Source: Micromonospora lutea
GTDB lineage: Bacteria > Actinomycetota > Actinomycetes > Mycobacteriales > Micromonosporaceae
NCBI RefSeq assembly: GCF_016863535.1
Contig: NZ_BOPB01000025.1
Location: forward strand, 124,001-188,000
DNA length: 64,000 bases
Direction: 5' to 3'
In this document: positions 54,060-61,636 of the stretch, piece by piece
How the letters are laid out: the number at the start of each line of letters is the position of its first letter
Position numbering within the stretch: position 1 is the first letter of the stretch
Notes under the pieces: model-generated
What the model saw: only the letters and a program-made list of their open reading frames with translations
Database searches by the model: none
Told to the model about the DNA's origin: nothing
Made by a program: the position numbers and the translations under genes

Positions 54060-54883
54060 CGGGCCGCCTCCACGCGCAGGGCGGGTAGGTCCAGCAGGGC
54101 GGCGAGCCGGGCCACTCCGGAGCGGGCAGCCCGCAGCACGACGGTCGCGTGCCGGTCCCGGGCGTACTCGTTGAGGTGGATGAGGGCCCGATGGTCGAGG
54201 AAGCGGAGTTCGTCGGCCTCCAATACCAGTTCGTCGTCGACGGGGTGCAGCTCCGCGCGGTCCAGCGCGGTGCGGAACAGGGCGTGATTCGACGGGTCGA
54301 GCTCCCCGGCCAGGGCCACCTGACCCTGGCGCATCGGTACGGCGTACAACCGGAACTGCTGGTGGCCGAGGTTGTGCTCCGGATGCAGGCAGGCCAGCTC
54401 GGCGATCGCCGGCTCACCCAGCTGCGTGCGGTCGTACGCGCACATGGCCCGGAACGCCTCGGTGCGCATCATCTCGTTCACCTGCTGCTCGTAACGGGCG
54501 AACGCGTCGCGTTGGGTGGGCGTGCGGACCAACTCGGTGGCGTCGGCCGCCACCCGCAGGCCGGTGTAACCGTCGGTCACCGCATCCCGGGTGGCGCTGC
54601 GGTAGGCCGCCACCTGGCTGGCCGGATCGATCACCGCCGTGCTGGTGTACGCCCCGGCCAGGCAGTGGACCTGGGCGGCACCCGTCCGTAGCGCGTCGGC
54701 GAAGTCCCGGACCCCGAGCAGTTGGTCCCGAACCGGCTCGGCGGCACCGGGGACGACGAACCAGACCCGCTCGCCGGCCGCCAACCCGGCGCGCAGGAAC
54801 TCCACGGCGTGGGTCATGAATTCCGTCGAGCCGTCGTACGCCCAGCACAGGTGCCAGTACGGCGACGACTGCTCAGTCAGCAC
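54056..54883 (-). CDS. MEDS-STAS regulator (anti-sigma antagonist-like)
   Basis: 275 residues. MEDS domain similar to the neighbour (EFLRAGLAAGERVWFVVPGA, ARYEQQVNEMMRTEAFRAMC, CAYDRTQLGEPAIAELACLHP), then a STAS domain (MRQGQVALAGELDPSNHALF, LVLEADELRFLDHRALIHLN). The serine usually phosphorylated in RsbV-like proteins is not evident: the stretch reads ADELRFLDHRAL. Co-translated with the kinase. A sensory pair in which both partners carry the same input domain. Confidence 0.85.
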   Translation of the reverse strand: MLTEQSSPYWHLCWAYDGSTEFMTHAVEFLRAGLAAGERVWFVVPGAAEPVRDQLLGVRDFADALRTGAAQVHCLAGAYTSTAVIDPASQVAAYRSATRDAVTDGYTGLRVAADATELVRTPTQRDAFARYEQQVNEMMRTEAFRAMCAYDRTQLGEPAIAELACLHPEHNLGHQQFRLYAVPMRQGQVALAGELDPSNHALFRTALDRAELHPVDDELVLEADELRFLDHRALIHLNEYARDRHATVVLRAARSGVARLAALLDLPALRVEAAR

Positions 54884-54980
54884 GGCACTCCGCTCTCACC
54901 TCAGGTGCCCCATCCGGTGGAGTGTACGGCGTCATTCGACGCAGGTCCGAGACGCAGCTCCTTCGGATAGTCGACCCCTC

Positions 54981-54987
54981 GGGAACC
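54981..54987 (+). promoter_or_regulatory. Possible ECF-type -35 before sigma gene
   Basis: GGGAACC, 31 bp before the ATG at 55018, resembles ECF sigma -35 elements (GGAAC). A matching -10 is not clear, so autoregulation is only suggested. Confidence 0.25.
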
Positions 54988-55017
54988 AACCGGCGGGTAT
55001 GACCGACCAATACGGCG

Positions 55018-55593
55018 ATGACAGCCGTGACCGACGACATCAGCGGGTACGCGCTCGCCGCGGGCCGGGGCGACCATGCCGCCGCGGCAGCGTTCGTGCG
55101 GGGCACCCAGCACGACGTCCGTCGGTTCCTGGCCCACCTGCCAGGGGTGCGGGAGGTCGACGACCTGGTCCAGGAGACGTACCTGCGCGCCTGGCGGGCG
55201 CTGCCGACGTTCGCCGGCCGTTCCACGGCGCGGACCTGGCTGCTCGCCATTGCCCGTCGGGTGGCCGTGGACCAGGTACGCGCCGCCACCTGCCGGCCAC
55301 GAACCGCGAACCTGGGCGACTGGCAGGCCACCGCGGAGAGCACGCCGGCCGGAGTCCGTGCCGGGGTGGAAGAGCAGGTGGTACTCCTCGGACTGCTCGA
55401 CGGTCTCGCACCCGAGCGGCGCGAGGCGTTCGTGATCACCCAGTTGCTCGACCTGTCGTACGCCGAGGCCGCGCAGGTGTGTGACGTGCCGGTCGGCACC
55501 ATCCGGTCCCGGGTGGCCCGGGCCCGTGACGACCTGATCGCGGCGATCCGGGCAGCCGAACATCCGGCCGAACGGCCCGACGCTGCCGGCTGA
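55018..55593 (+). CDS. ECF RNA polymerase sigma factor (SigC-like)
   Basis: 191 residues. Region 2 has VRRFLAHLPGVREVDDLVQE and TYLRAWRALPTFAGRSTART with WLLAIARRVAVDQVR; region 4 has LLDGLAPERREAFVITQLLD, LSYAEAAQVCDVPVGTIRSR and VARARDDLIAAI. Typical short ECF factor lacking regions 1 and 3. Convergent with a zinc-finger membrane protein likely to be its anti-sigma factor. Confidence 0.93.
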   Translation: MTAVTDDISGYALAAGRGDHAAAAAFVRGTQHDVRRFLAHLPGVREVDDLVQETYLRAWRALPTFAGRSTARTWLLAIARRVAVDQVRAATCRPRTANLGDWQATAESTPAGVRAGVEEQVVLLGLLDGLAPERREAFVITQLLDLSYAEAAQVCDVPVGTIRSRVARARDDLIAAIRAAEHPAERPDAAG

Positions 55594-55610
55594 GATGTTC
55601 CGGGGCGTCG

Positions 55611-56474
55611 TCAGGCCACCCATCGCTGGCCACGGTTCCGGTCGCCGCGGTGCTGGGCGGCACCACGGCGAACCCGCCCCGGGTCGCGGCGGGCGTGCGT
55701 GGCGTGGTGGTGCGCCTGGCCCGAGTACGGCGGCAGCAGCCGCAGCGGGGCGGGCTCGTCGACCTCGTCGAGGTGCAACCGCCAGCGGGACCGCTCCGGC
55801 TGGTGGCGGTCGCCTGGGTCGCCCGGCTGTCGGGAGCTTCGCGCCAGCAGCACGGTGATCAGGTAGCCGACCACCAGGAAGCCGTGGCTCACCAGCCGGG
55901 CCACCTCGACCTGCGAGGCGACGAGGTCGTTCACCGACAGCAACACCAGGGTGACCACGAAGGCACCGAGCATCGGCACCAGCCCCGACGGCGAGGTCCG
56001 ACGCAACGCGACGAAGAGGAAACCGGCACCCACCGCGACGTTCCACGCCGCGGACTCGTGCCACAGGTGCTGGCCGGTCGCGTGGATGTGGCCGGCGACC
56101 TCGCCCCGGCCGATCTGCGCCAGCCCGAGCACCAGCTGCACGGCACCGAGCAGACCCAGCGCGGCGCGCAGCCCGTTGACCATGGTGGGCAGCCCGGCGG
56201 TCGTCGGCCACCAGCGACCCGGGACCGCCATGGCGACGCGCGTGCGCCAGTGCCGGCGCGGCGGCGGGGCCGCAGCGAGGATCGACGCGGTCAGGTCCGG
56301 CAGCGAGGTCACCACCTGGGTACGCGCCCGACGGGTCACCGTCGCCGCGGAGTCGAGCCAGGCGCGGCAGCCGGCGCACGTCTCCAGGTGCACACCGACC
56401 CGGCGTTGCTCGTCCTCGGTGACCTCACCGTCCAACTGCGCCGACAGAATTTCCCGCCACTGCTCACACCGCAT
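55611..56474 (-). CDS. zf-HC2 membrane protein, probable anti-sigma factor
   Basis: 287 residues. N-terminal zinc-finger motif MRCEQWREILSAQLDGEVTE with H29xxxC33xxC36 (HLETCAGC), as in ZAS anti-sigma factors. Then four or five membrane helices (LGLLGAVQLVLGLAQIG, WNVAVGAGFLFVAL, LGAFVVTLVLLSVNDLV, GFLVVGYLITVLLA) and a basic His/Arg-rich tail. Stop is 17 bp from the sigma gene stop (convergent). GACTAT lies six bases before ATG. Confidence 0.85.
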   Translation of the reverse strand: MRCEQWREILSAQLDGEVTEDEQRRVGVHLETCAGCRAWLDSAATVTRRARTQVVTSLPDLTASILAAAPPPRRHWRTRVAMAVPGRWWPTTAGLPTMVNGLRAALGLLGAVQLVLGLAQIGRGEVAGHIHATGQHLWHESAAWNVAVGAGFLFVALRRTSPSGLVPMLGAFVVTLVLLSVNDLVASQVEVARLVSHGFLVVGYLITVLLARSSRQPGDPGDRHQPERSRWRLHLDEVDEPAPLRLLPPYSGQAHHHATHARRDPGRVRRGAAQHRGDRNRGQRWVA

Positions 56475-56543
56475 GTACCCATAGTCGCTCCCCGGGCCGG
56501 CATGGTTCCCCGTCGGGACCGACGGCAACGGCCGAACCCGAGG

Positions 56544-58343
56544 TCAGGGGCCACCCCGGCTGGCCCAGGCGTGCAGCGCGTCCCGGTTGCTCGCGCCGTC
56601 GAGGTTCAGCGCCGCCTCGATGAGGGCGAGATGGGTGAACGCCTGTGGGTAGTTGCCCAGGGCGGTGCCATCGGCGTCGAGCTGCTCGGCGTACAGGCCG
56701 AGCGGGCCGGCGTACTTGAGGAGCTGCGCGAAGACCTCGTGGGCCTCGTCCCGCCGGCCGGCCAGCACCAGCGCCGACACCAGCTCGAAGGAGCAGAGCA
56801 GGAACGCGCCCTCCGTACCGGGCAGGCCGTCGTCGGCTTTGTAGCGCCGGAGCAGGGCAGGGCCGATCTCCAACTCCGCGCGTATCCGGTCGATGGTGGC
56901 CAGCATCCGGGGATCGTCGCCGGGCAGGAACCCGACCAGTGGGATACGCAGCACGGAGGCGTCCAGCTCGGTCGAGCCGTACTCCATCACGAAACTGCCC
57001 ACCTGTGCGTCGAAGCCGCGTTCCAGCACCTCGGCGTGCACCGTGTCGCGGGCCGTTCGCCAACGCTCGACACTCGCCGACGAGTCACCGAGCAACTCCG
57101 CCAGGCGGATGCCCCGGTCCAGGCAGACCCAGGTCATCACCTTCGTGTTCACGTAGTGCCGGCGCGGTCCGCGTACCTCCCAGGTGCCGTGGTCGGGCTC
57201 GTGCCACCGATCGGCCATCACGTCGACGTGCTTGCGCAGCAGCGACCACTGCTCCCTGGTCAGCTCGCCGGTGAGCTGGTGATACGCCAGCGCGGCGTCG
57301 AGGACGTGCCCGTACGTGTCGAACTGCACCTGCTCGGCGGCCTCGTTGCCGATCCGTACCGGCTGCGAACCGGCGTACCCCTCCAGATGTGGCAGCTCCC
57401 GTTCCTGTGTCGTGGTGCCGTGGATGCCCACCAGCGGGCTGAGCAGCTCTTTCGAGCAGAGGGAGATCAGGAAGTGCAGGTAGCGCCGGCCCTCCTCGGC
57501 GTGACCGAGCCGGAAGAGCGCGAGCAGCAGCAGGGCCGCGTCCCGGTGCCAGACGTAGCGGTAGTCCCAGTTGCGTACGCCGCCGATCTCCTCGGGCAGG
57601 CTGGTGGTGGGAGCGGCGATCAGCGCACCCGTCTCGTCGAAGGCGAGCCCGCGCAGCACCGCCGCGCTGTGCCGGACGGTGTCGGCACCAAAGCCGGAGT
57701 AGGTGCTGCGCGCCGACCACTTCTCCCAGGTCCGGCAGGTGCGTCGCAACAGCTCGTCCGGGTCGGCGGGCGCGGCCGGGGTGTCGCCGTAGCCGAGCAG
57801 CAGCGCGGTGGTCTGGCCGGCGGACAGCTCCGCGGCGAACCGCAGGGTCCCGTCGGCCACCTCGCTGGGCAGGTCGCAGTGGACGTGCAGCGGAGTGTGC
57901 ACAGCCCGCCACCGCCCGTCGTCTCCTTCCCAGGTCACCGCCTGGGCGCCGTACCCGATCCGGGGCCGTACCCGGATGTCCAGCCGGACGGTGCCCTGCT
58001 CGACCGTGACCCGCCGCACCAGCAGCTTGTCCGTGGGCAACGGCTCGGCGAGGTCGCTGGGCGTGACCGCGAGGAAGTCATGGACGATCGCCGTCCCGTC
58101 GGGCGCCTCGTACCGGCTCTCCAGCACCAGGGTGCCGGGTAGGTACCGCCTGCTCGGCTGGGGGCAACCGGCCACGGTGAGGTCGAGGGCACCGCCGGTG
58201 CGGCGGTCCAGCAGCCGAGCCAGCAGGGCGTCACCGGCGAAGTGCGGCACGCAGAGCCACTCGACCGCTCCGTCCGCGGCGACCAGCGCGGCGGTGTGAG
58301 TGTCGGACAGGAACGCGTACGAGTCGATCGGGGGACAGGTCAT
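56544..58343 (-). CDS. GH15 glucoamylase/trehalase-like enzyme
   Basis: 599 residues. N-terminal sandwich (PPIDSYAFLSDTHTAALVAA, DGAVEWLCVPHF), alpha/alpha-barrel with GGVRNWDYRYVWHRDAALLL (catalytic acid region), LVGIHGTTTQERELPHLEGY, GNEAAEQVQFDTYGHVLDAA and TEGAFLLCSFELVSALVLAG with the catalytic Glu pair. Family covers glucoamylase, glucodextranase and actinobacterial trehalase. ATG at 58343 with CGGAG five bases upstream; longer readings lack family-like sequence. Confidence 0.92.
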   Translation of the reverse strand: MTCPPIDSYAFLSDTHTAALVAADGAVEWLCVPHFAGDALLARLLDRRTGGALDLTVAGCPQPSRRYLPGTLVLESRYEAPDGTAIVHDFLAVTPSDLAEPLPTDKLLVRRVTVEQGTVRLDIRVRPRIGYGAQAVTWEGDDGRWRAVHTPLHVHCDLPSEVADGTLRFAAELSAGQTTALLLGYGDTPAAPADPDELLRRTCRTWEKWSARSTYSGFGADTVRHSAAVLRGLAFDETGALIAAPTTSLPEEIGGVRNWDYRYVWHRDAALLLLALFRLGHAEEGRRYLHFLISLCSKELLSPLVGIHGTTTQERELPHLEGYAGSQPVRIGNEAAEQVQFDTYGHVLDAALAYHQLTGELTREQWSLLRKHVDVMADRWHEPDHGTWEVRGPRRHYVNTKVMTWVCLDRGIRLAELLGDSSASVERWRTARDTVHAEVLERGFDAQVGSFVMEYGSTELDASVLRIPLVGFLPGDDPRMLATIDRIRAELEIGPALLRRYKADDGLPGTEGAFLLCSFELVSALVLAGRRDEAHEVFAQLLKYAGPLGLYAEQLDADGTALGNYPQAFTHLALIEAALNLDGASNRDALHAWASRGGP

Positions 58344-58445
58344 CGCAGCTCCGGAGCGCCTGGTCGAGGAGGTTCCGCTACGCCGATGACTACCCCTCCA
58401 GCCCGGGGGTAAGCGCGCGGTTGGTCTGTCGGGAGGAGGTTGCGG

Positions 58446-59660
58446 GTGTCGCGTCCCTTCGTGAACTGGTCCGGCAGTCTCGCGTTCACCCCCTCCGGTC
58501 GCGCGGAGCCGGCGGACGAAGACGAGGTGCGGGAACTGGTGTTGCGGGCCCGCGAGTCGGGGACCACCCTGCGGCCGGTCGGCTCGGGTCACTCGTCGAG
58601 CCCGCTGGTACGCACCGACGGCACCCTGGTCAGCCTGGACCGGATGGTCGGCGTGATCGACATGGCCGGCGACCGGGCCACGGTCCGGGGCGGCAGTCGG
58701 CTCAAAGAGTTGGGCGAGGGCCTCTACGACGCCGGGCTGGCGATGGAGAACCTCGGCGACGTGGACTACCAGTCCATCGCGGGCGCCACCGCCACCGGCA
58801 CCCACGGCACCGGCCTGCGCTTCGGCAACCTGTCCACCCAGGTGTCGGAGGCGCGCCTGGTCACGGGCACCGGCGAGGTGCTGGACGTCTCCCCGACCAG
58901 CAACAGCGACCTGCTGCCGGCGGTCCGCCTCTCCCTCGGTGTGCTGGGTGTGGTCACCCAGCTCACCCTCGCGTTGCTACCCCGCTACGACCTGCGCCGA
59001 CGGGCCTGGTGCGCGCCGGTCCAGTGGACCCTCGACCATCTGGCCGAGTTGCAGCACCGCAACCGCAACATGGACTTCTACTGGTACCCGCGCAGCGACC
59101 TGACCCAGATCCGCACCATCAACCGCGCGGACGAGGTGCCCGAGGTGCCGATCGAGGCGAGCCGGATGTCCGCGTCCGACGGGTGGTACGAGCCCAGGGA
59201 CCTGGAGGTCGGGCCGACCCACCGCACCATCCCGCAGCACCGGGAACTGCGTTTCGAGGAGATCGAGTACATGCTCCCGTCGGAGGCGTTCCCGGCCTGC
59301 TTCGCGGAGGTGCGCCGTCGGATCCGGGACCGGCACCGGCGCACCGTGGGCTGGCGGGTGCTGGTACGCACCATCGCCGCCGACGACATCTGGCTCAGCA
59401 ACGCGTACGGTCGCGCCACCACCACCATCGCCTGCCTGCAGAACGCCTCGTTGCCGTACGAGGAGTACTTCCGGGACATGGAAACCGTCTTCCGGCAGTA
59501 CGGCGGACGGCCACACTGGGGCAAGAAGCACTGGCTGACGGCTGAAGACCTGCGCCCGCTCTTTCCCCGCTGGGACGACTTTCAGGCGGCCCGCCGTCGC
59601 CTCGACCCGGACGGGGTATTCCTCACCCCCGACCTCGCTCGACTACTGGAGGAGGCGTGA
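58446..59660 (+). CDS. FAD-linked aldonolactone oxidase (D-arabinono-1,4-lactone oxidase family)
   Basis: 404 residues. FAD PP-loop with RPVGSGHSSSPL, DVDYQSIAGATATGTHGTGL, VVTQLTLALLPRYDLRR, and C-terminal HWGKKHWLTAEDLRPLFPRW with the HWxKxH flavin-site motif, ending LDPDGVFLTPDLARLL. Oxidises aldonolactones or alditols. GTG at 58446 with AGGAGG six bases upstream. Its stop overlaps the start of the next gene by one base (TGATG). Confidence 0.92.
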   Translation: MSRPFVNWSGSLAFTPSGRAEPADEDEVRELVLRARESGTTLRPVGSGHSSSPLVRTDGTLVSLDRMVGVIDMAGDRATVRGGSRLKELGEGLYDAGLAMENLGDVDYQSIAGATATGTHGTGLRFGNLSTQVSEARLVTGTGEVLDVSPTSNSDLLPAVRLSLGVLGVVTQLTLALLPRYDLRRRAWCAPVQWTLDHLAELQHRNRNMDFYWYPRSDLTQIRTINRADEVPEVPIEASRMSASDGWYEPRDLEVGPTHRTIPQHRELRFEEIEYMLPSEAFPACFAEVRRRIRDRHRRTVGWRVLVRTIAADDIWLSNAYGRATTTIACLQNASLPYEEYFRDMETVFRQYGGRPHWGKKHWLTAEDLRPLFPRWDDFQAARRRLDPDGVFLTPDLARLLEEA

Positions 59661-60025
59661 TGACACAGGTGTGGGCGGTGCCGGGCGGGCACGTCCCGTT
59701 CGCCGGCACCGGTGTCGAGCCGGAGTTCACCAGTTTCGACAAGCTGTGTGTGCTGAACACCACCGACTCCGAGGCGGAGGTGACGCTCCACTTCTACTAC
59801 GAGGACGCCGAGCCGGTCGGGCCGTACCGTTTCGGCGTCGGTGCCCGACGGATCCGACACGTACGGGTCAACGACCTGATCGATCCGGAGGCGGTCCGCC
59901 TCGACCGCCCGTACGGCTGCGTGCTCAGCTCGTCGGTGCCGGTGGTGGTGCAGTTCCTCCGGCAGGACAGCCGGTCGTCGGCCAGGCTGGCCCTCACCGG
60001 GACCATGGCCCACCCGGTCGGATAG
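59660..60025 (+). CDS. Sensory-rhodopsin-transducer-like (ASRT family) protein
   Basis: 121 residues: VWAVPGGHVPFAGTGVEPEF, TSFDKLCVLNTTDSEAEVTL, HFYYEDAEPVGPYRFGVGAR, RIRHVRVNDLIDP and SSVPVVVQFLRQDSR. Complete match to the small beta-sandwich family named after the Anabaena sensory rhodopsin transducer. No rhodopsin gene is in the window. ATG at 59660 follows GGAGGAGG by four bases. Coupled to the lactone oxidase, suggesting a sugar- or redox-related role. Confidence 0.88.
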   Translation: MTQVWAVPGGHVPFAGTGVEPEFTSFDKLCVLNTTDSEAEVTLHFYYEDAEPVGPYRFGVGARRIRHVRVNDLIDPEAVRLDRPYGCVLSSSVPVVVQFLRQDSRSSARLALTGTMAHPVG

Positions 60026-60132
60026 CCACCCCGACAGCTTGCGATGGCTCACATCGGGCATCCCGGGCCATGCCGAACTCGGTGGGACGCCGCCGAGGAC
60101 GTGTTTCGGCCGTGGGGCGGTGGCGGTTGCGG

Positions 60133-60507
60133 TCAGGCCCACAGCGCCTCGGCGAGGGTGACCCCGAGGAACGCGGCACCCACCGCGGCGGTGACGCTGA
60201 TGCCGGCGTTGAACAGCGCGGCGCGGCGCGCCCCGTCCTCGAAGAGCCGGATCGTCTCGTAGCCGAAGGTCGAGTAGGTGGTCAGCGCACCGCACAGGCC
60301 GACGCCGAGAAAGGCGACCAGGGAGCCGGAGACCGCGCCCACGGCGGCACCACCGATCAGGACGCCGAGGACGAGCGAGCCCAGCACGTTGACCGTGCAG
60401 GTGCCCCACGGAAAAACCGTGTCGTGGCGGGCCTGCACCGCCCGGTCGACCAGGTAGCGCAGCGGCGCGCCGAGGGCGGCGCCGAGCGCCACCAGAAGCA
60501 CCGTCAT
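60133..60507 (-). CDS. crcB: Fluoride channel CrcB, second subunit
   Basis: 124 residues, four membrane helices, ALGAALGAPLRYLVDRA, FPWGTCTVNVLGSLVLG and GLCGALTTYSTFGYETIRL, the conserved Fluc pore motifs. ATG overlaps the stop of the upstream crcB by four bases. Two dissimilar copies normally assemble as a heterodimer. Confidence 0.93.
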   Translation of the reverse strand: MTVLLVALGAALGAPLRYLVDRAVQARHDTVFPWGTCTVNVLGSLVLGVLIGGAAVGAVSGSLVAFLGVGLCGALTTYSTFGYETIRLFEDGARRAALFNAGISVTAAVGAAFLGVTLAEALWA

Positions 60508-60992
60508 CCGGCGCTCCGGTTCCGCTGCACGCCGGCCGCCAGCCGGGTCAGGGCCGTGCCCAGCCAGACGGCGGTGAGGGCGGCGACGAGGGTACCGGCG
60601 AGATACAGCAGGCCGGTCCGCGCGGCACCGGCCGTCACCGCCTGCTGCACCTCGACGGCGTACGTGGAGAAGGTCGTGTACCCGCCGAGCACGCCGACGC
60701 CGAGGAAGGGCCGGACCAGTCGCGGCGCGTCCCGCACCTCGGTGATCAGCACCATCAGTACCCCGATGAGCAGGCAACCCGACACGTTGACCGCGAAGGT
60801 GGCCCAGGGGAAACCGCGGGGCGGGTGCGGGAAGGCGATGGCCAACCCGTGTCGCACCAGCGCGCCGGTCATGCCTCCGACGGCGATCACGGTGAGCAGG
60901 CTGGCGGCACCGTCGGGCAGGGCGGCCCGTCGGCTCGGCTGGTCCAGCTCGACATCCGGGTCGACGGGTGGTCGCTGTGGCCCCAAGGTCAC
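60504..60992 (-). CDS. crcB: Fluoride channel CrcB, first subunit
   Basis: 162 residues: about 30 polar residues, then four helices with AVGGMTGALVRHGLAIAFP, FPWATFAVNVSGCLLIG and GVLGGYTTFSTYAVEVQQA. GTG start with GGTAGGGG upstream. Forms a tandem pair with the next crcB. Confidence 0.92.
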   Translation of the reverse strand: MTLGPQRPPVDPDVELDQPSRRAALPDGAASLLTVIAVGGMTGALVRHGLAIAFPHPPRGFPWATFAVNVSGCLLIGVLMVLITEVRDAPRLVRPFLGVGVLGGYTTFSTYAVEVQQAVTAGAARTGLLYLAGTLVAALTAVWLGTALTRLAAGVQRNRSAG

Positions 60993-61006
60993 CCCCTACC
61001 AGCACG

Positions 61007-61033
61007 AGGGTAACGTCGCTCGGCCGGCGTCAA
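61007..61033 (-). promoter_or_regulatory. Possible crcB promoter
   Basis: Minus strand TTGACG (61028-61033) and TACCCT (61007-61012) with a short 15-base spacer, 14 bp before the GTG. No fluoride-riboswitch core is visible. Confidence 0.3.
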
Positions 61034-61057
61034 CCCGGGCGCGGCCCCCGGCGACGG

Positions 61058-61063
61058 TAGGGT
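61058..61063 (+). promoter_or_regulatory. -10-like TAGGGT, leaderless ynfA-like gene
   Basis: TAGGGT is followed by six bases and the GTG at 61070. Confidence 0.45.
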
Positions 61064-61069
61064 GCGGCA

Positions 61070-61405
61070 GTGACCGTGCTGCGTTCCGTTCTGCTGTTCG
61101 CCCTGGCGGCGATCGCTGAGATCGGCGGAGCCTGGTTGGTGTGGCAGGGCTGGCGGGAGCACCGAGGGCTGTGGTTCGTCGCCGCCGGCATGCTCGCCCT
61201 CGGCGCGTACGGCTTCGTGGCCACCTTCCAGCCCGACCCGAACTTCGGCCGCATCCTGGCCGCGTACGGCGGGGTTTTCGTGGCCGGTTCGCTCGCCTGG
61301 GGGATGATCTTCGACGGTTTCCGCCCGGACCGGTGGGATCTCACCGGCGCGGCGATCTGCCTGCTCGGCGTCGCCGTCATCATGTACGCCCCACGCGGCG
61401 CCTGA
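61070..61405 (+). CDS. YnfA/UPF0060 membrane protein
   Basis: 111 residues, four helices. [60 protein letters not shown] and [20 protein letters not shown] match YnfA proteins, small multidrug-resistance-like transporters. Divergent from crcB. Confidence 0.92.
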   Translation: MTVLRSVLLFALAAIAEIGGAWLVWQGWREHRGLWFVAAGMLALGAYGFVATFQPDPNFGRILAAYGGVFVAGSLAWGMIFDGFRPDRWDLTGAAICLLGVAVIMYAPRGA

Positions 61406-61636
61406 CCCGCATCACCACGGTGCCGCGATGCGCGTCCTCTTCGCCAGCCGCTGACCGGGCTCGGGGCCGTGCCGGGCGGTTCGGCACGCCGACAGGGCTG
61501 GACCGCCGCCGCATCGACGGTGACTATAAGTAGCTGGTCGAACGCCGTCGGCTGCGACTGGCGGTAGTCCGCGTCGCGGTTCCGTCGTGCGACCGCGGGC
61601 CGCGTCCGCGTGTCGCCGACACCGAGGAGGTTCCAC

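Noticed and set aside
55650-58142. 830-codon open frame on the plus strand
   Set aside because: Antisense shadow of the zinc-finger and GH15 genes, with no recognisable protein features.
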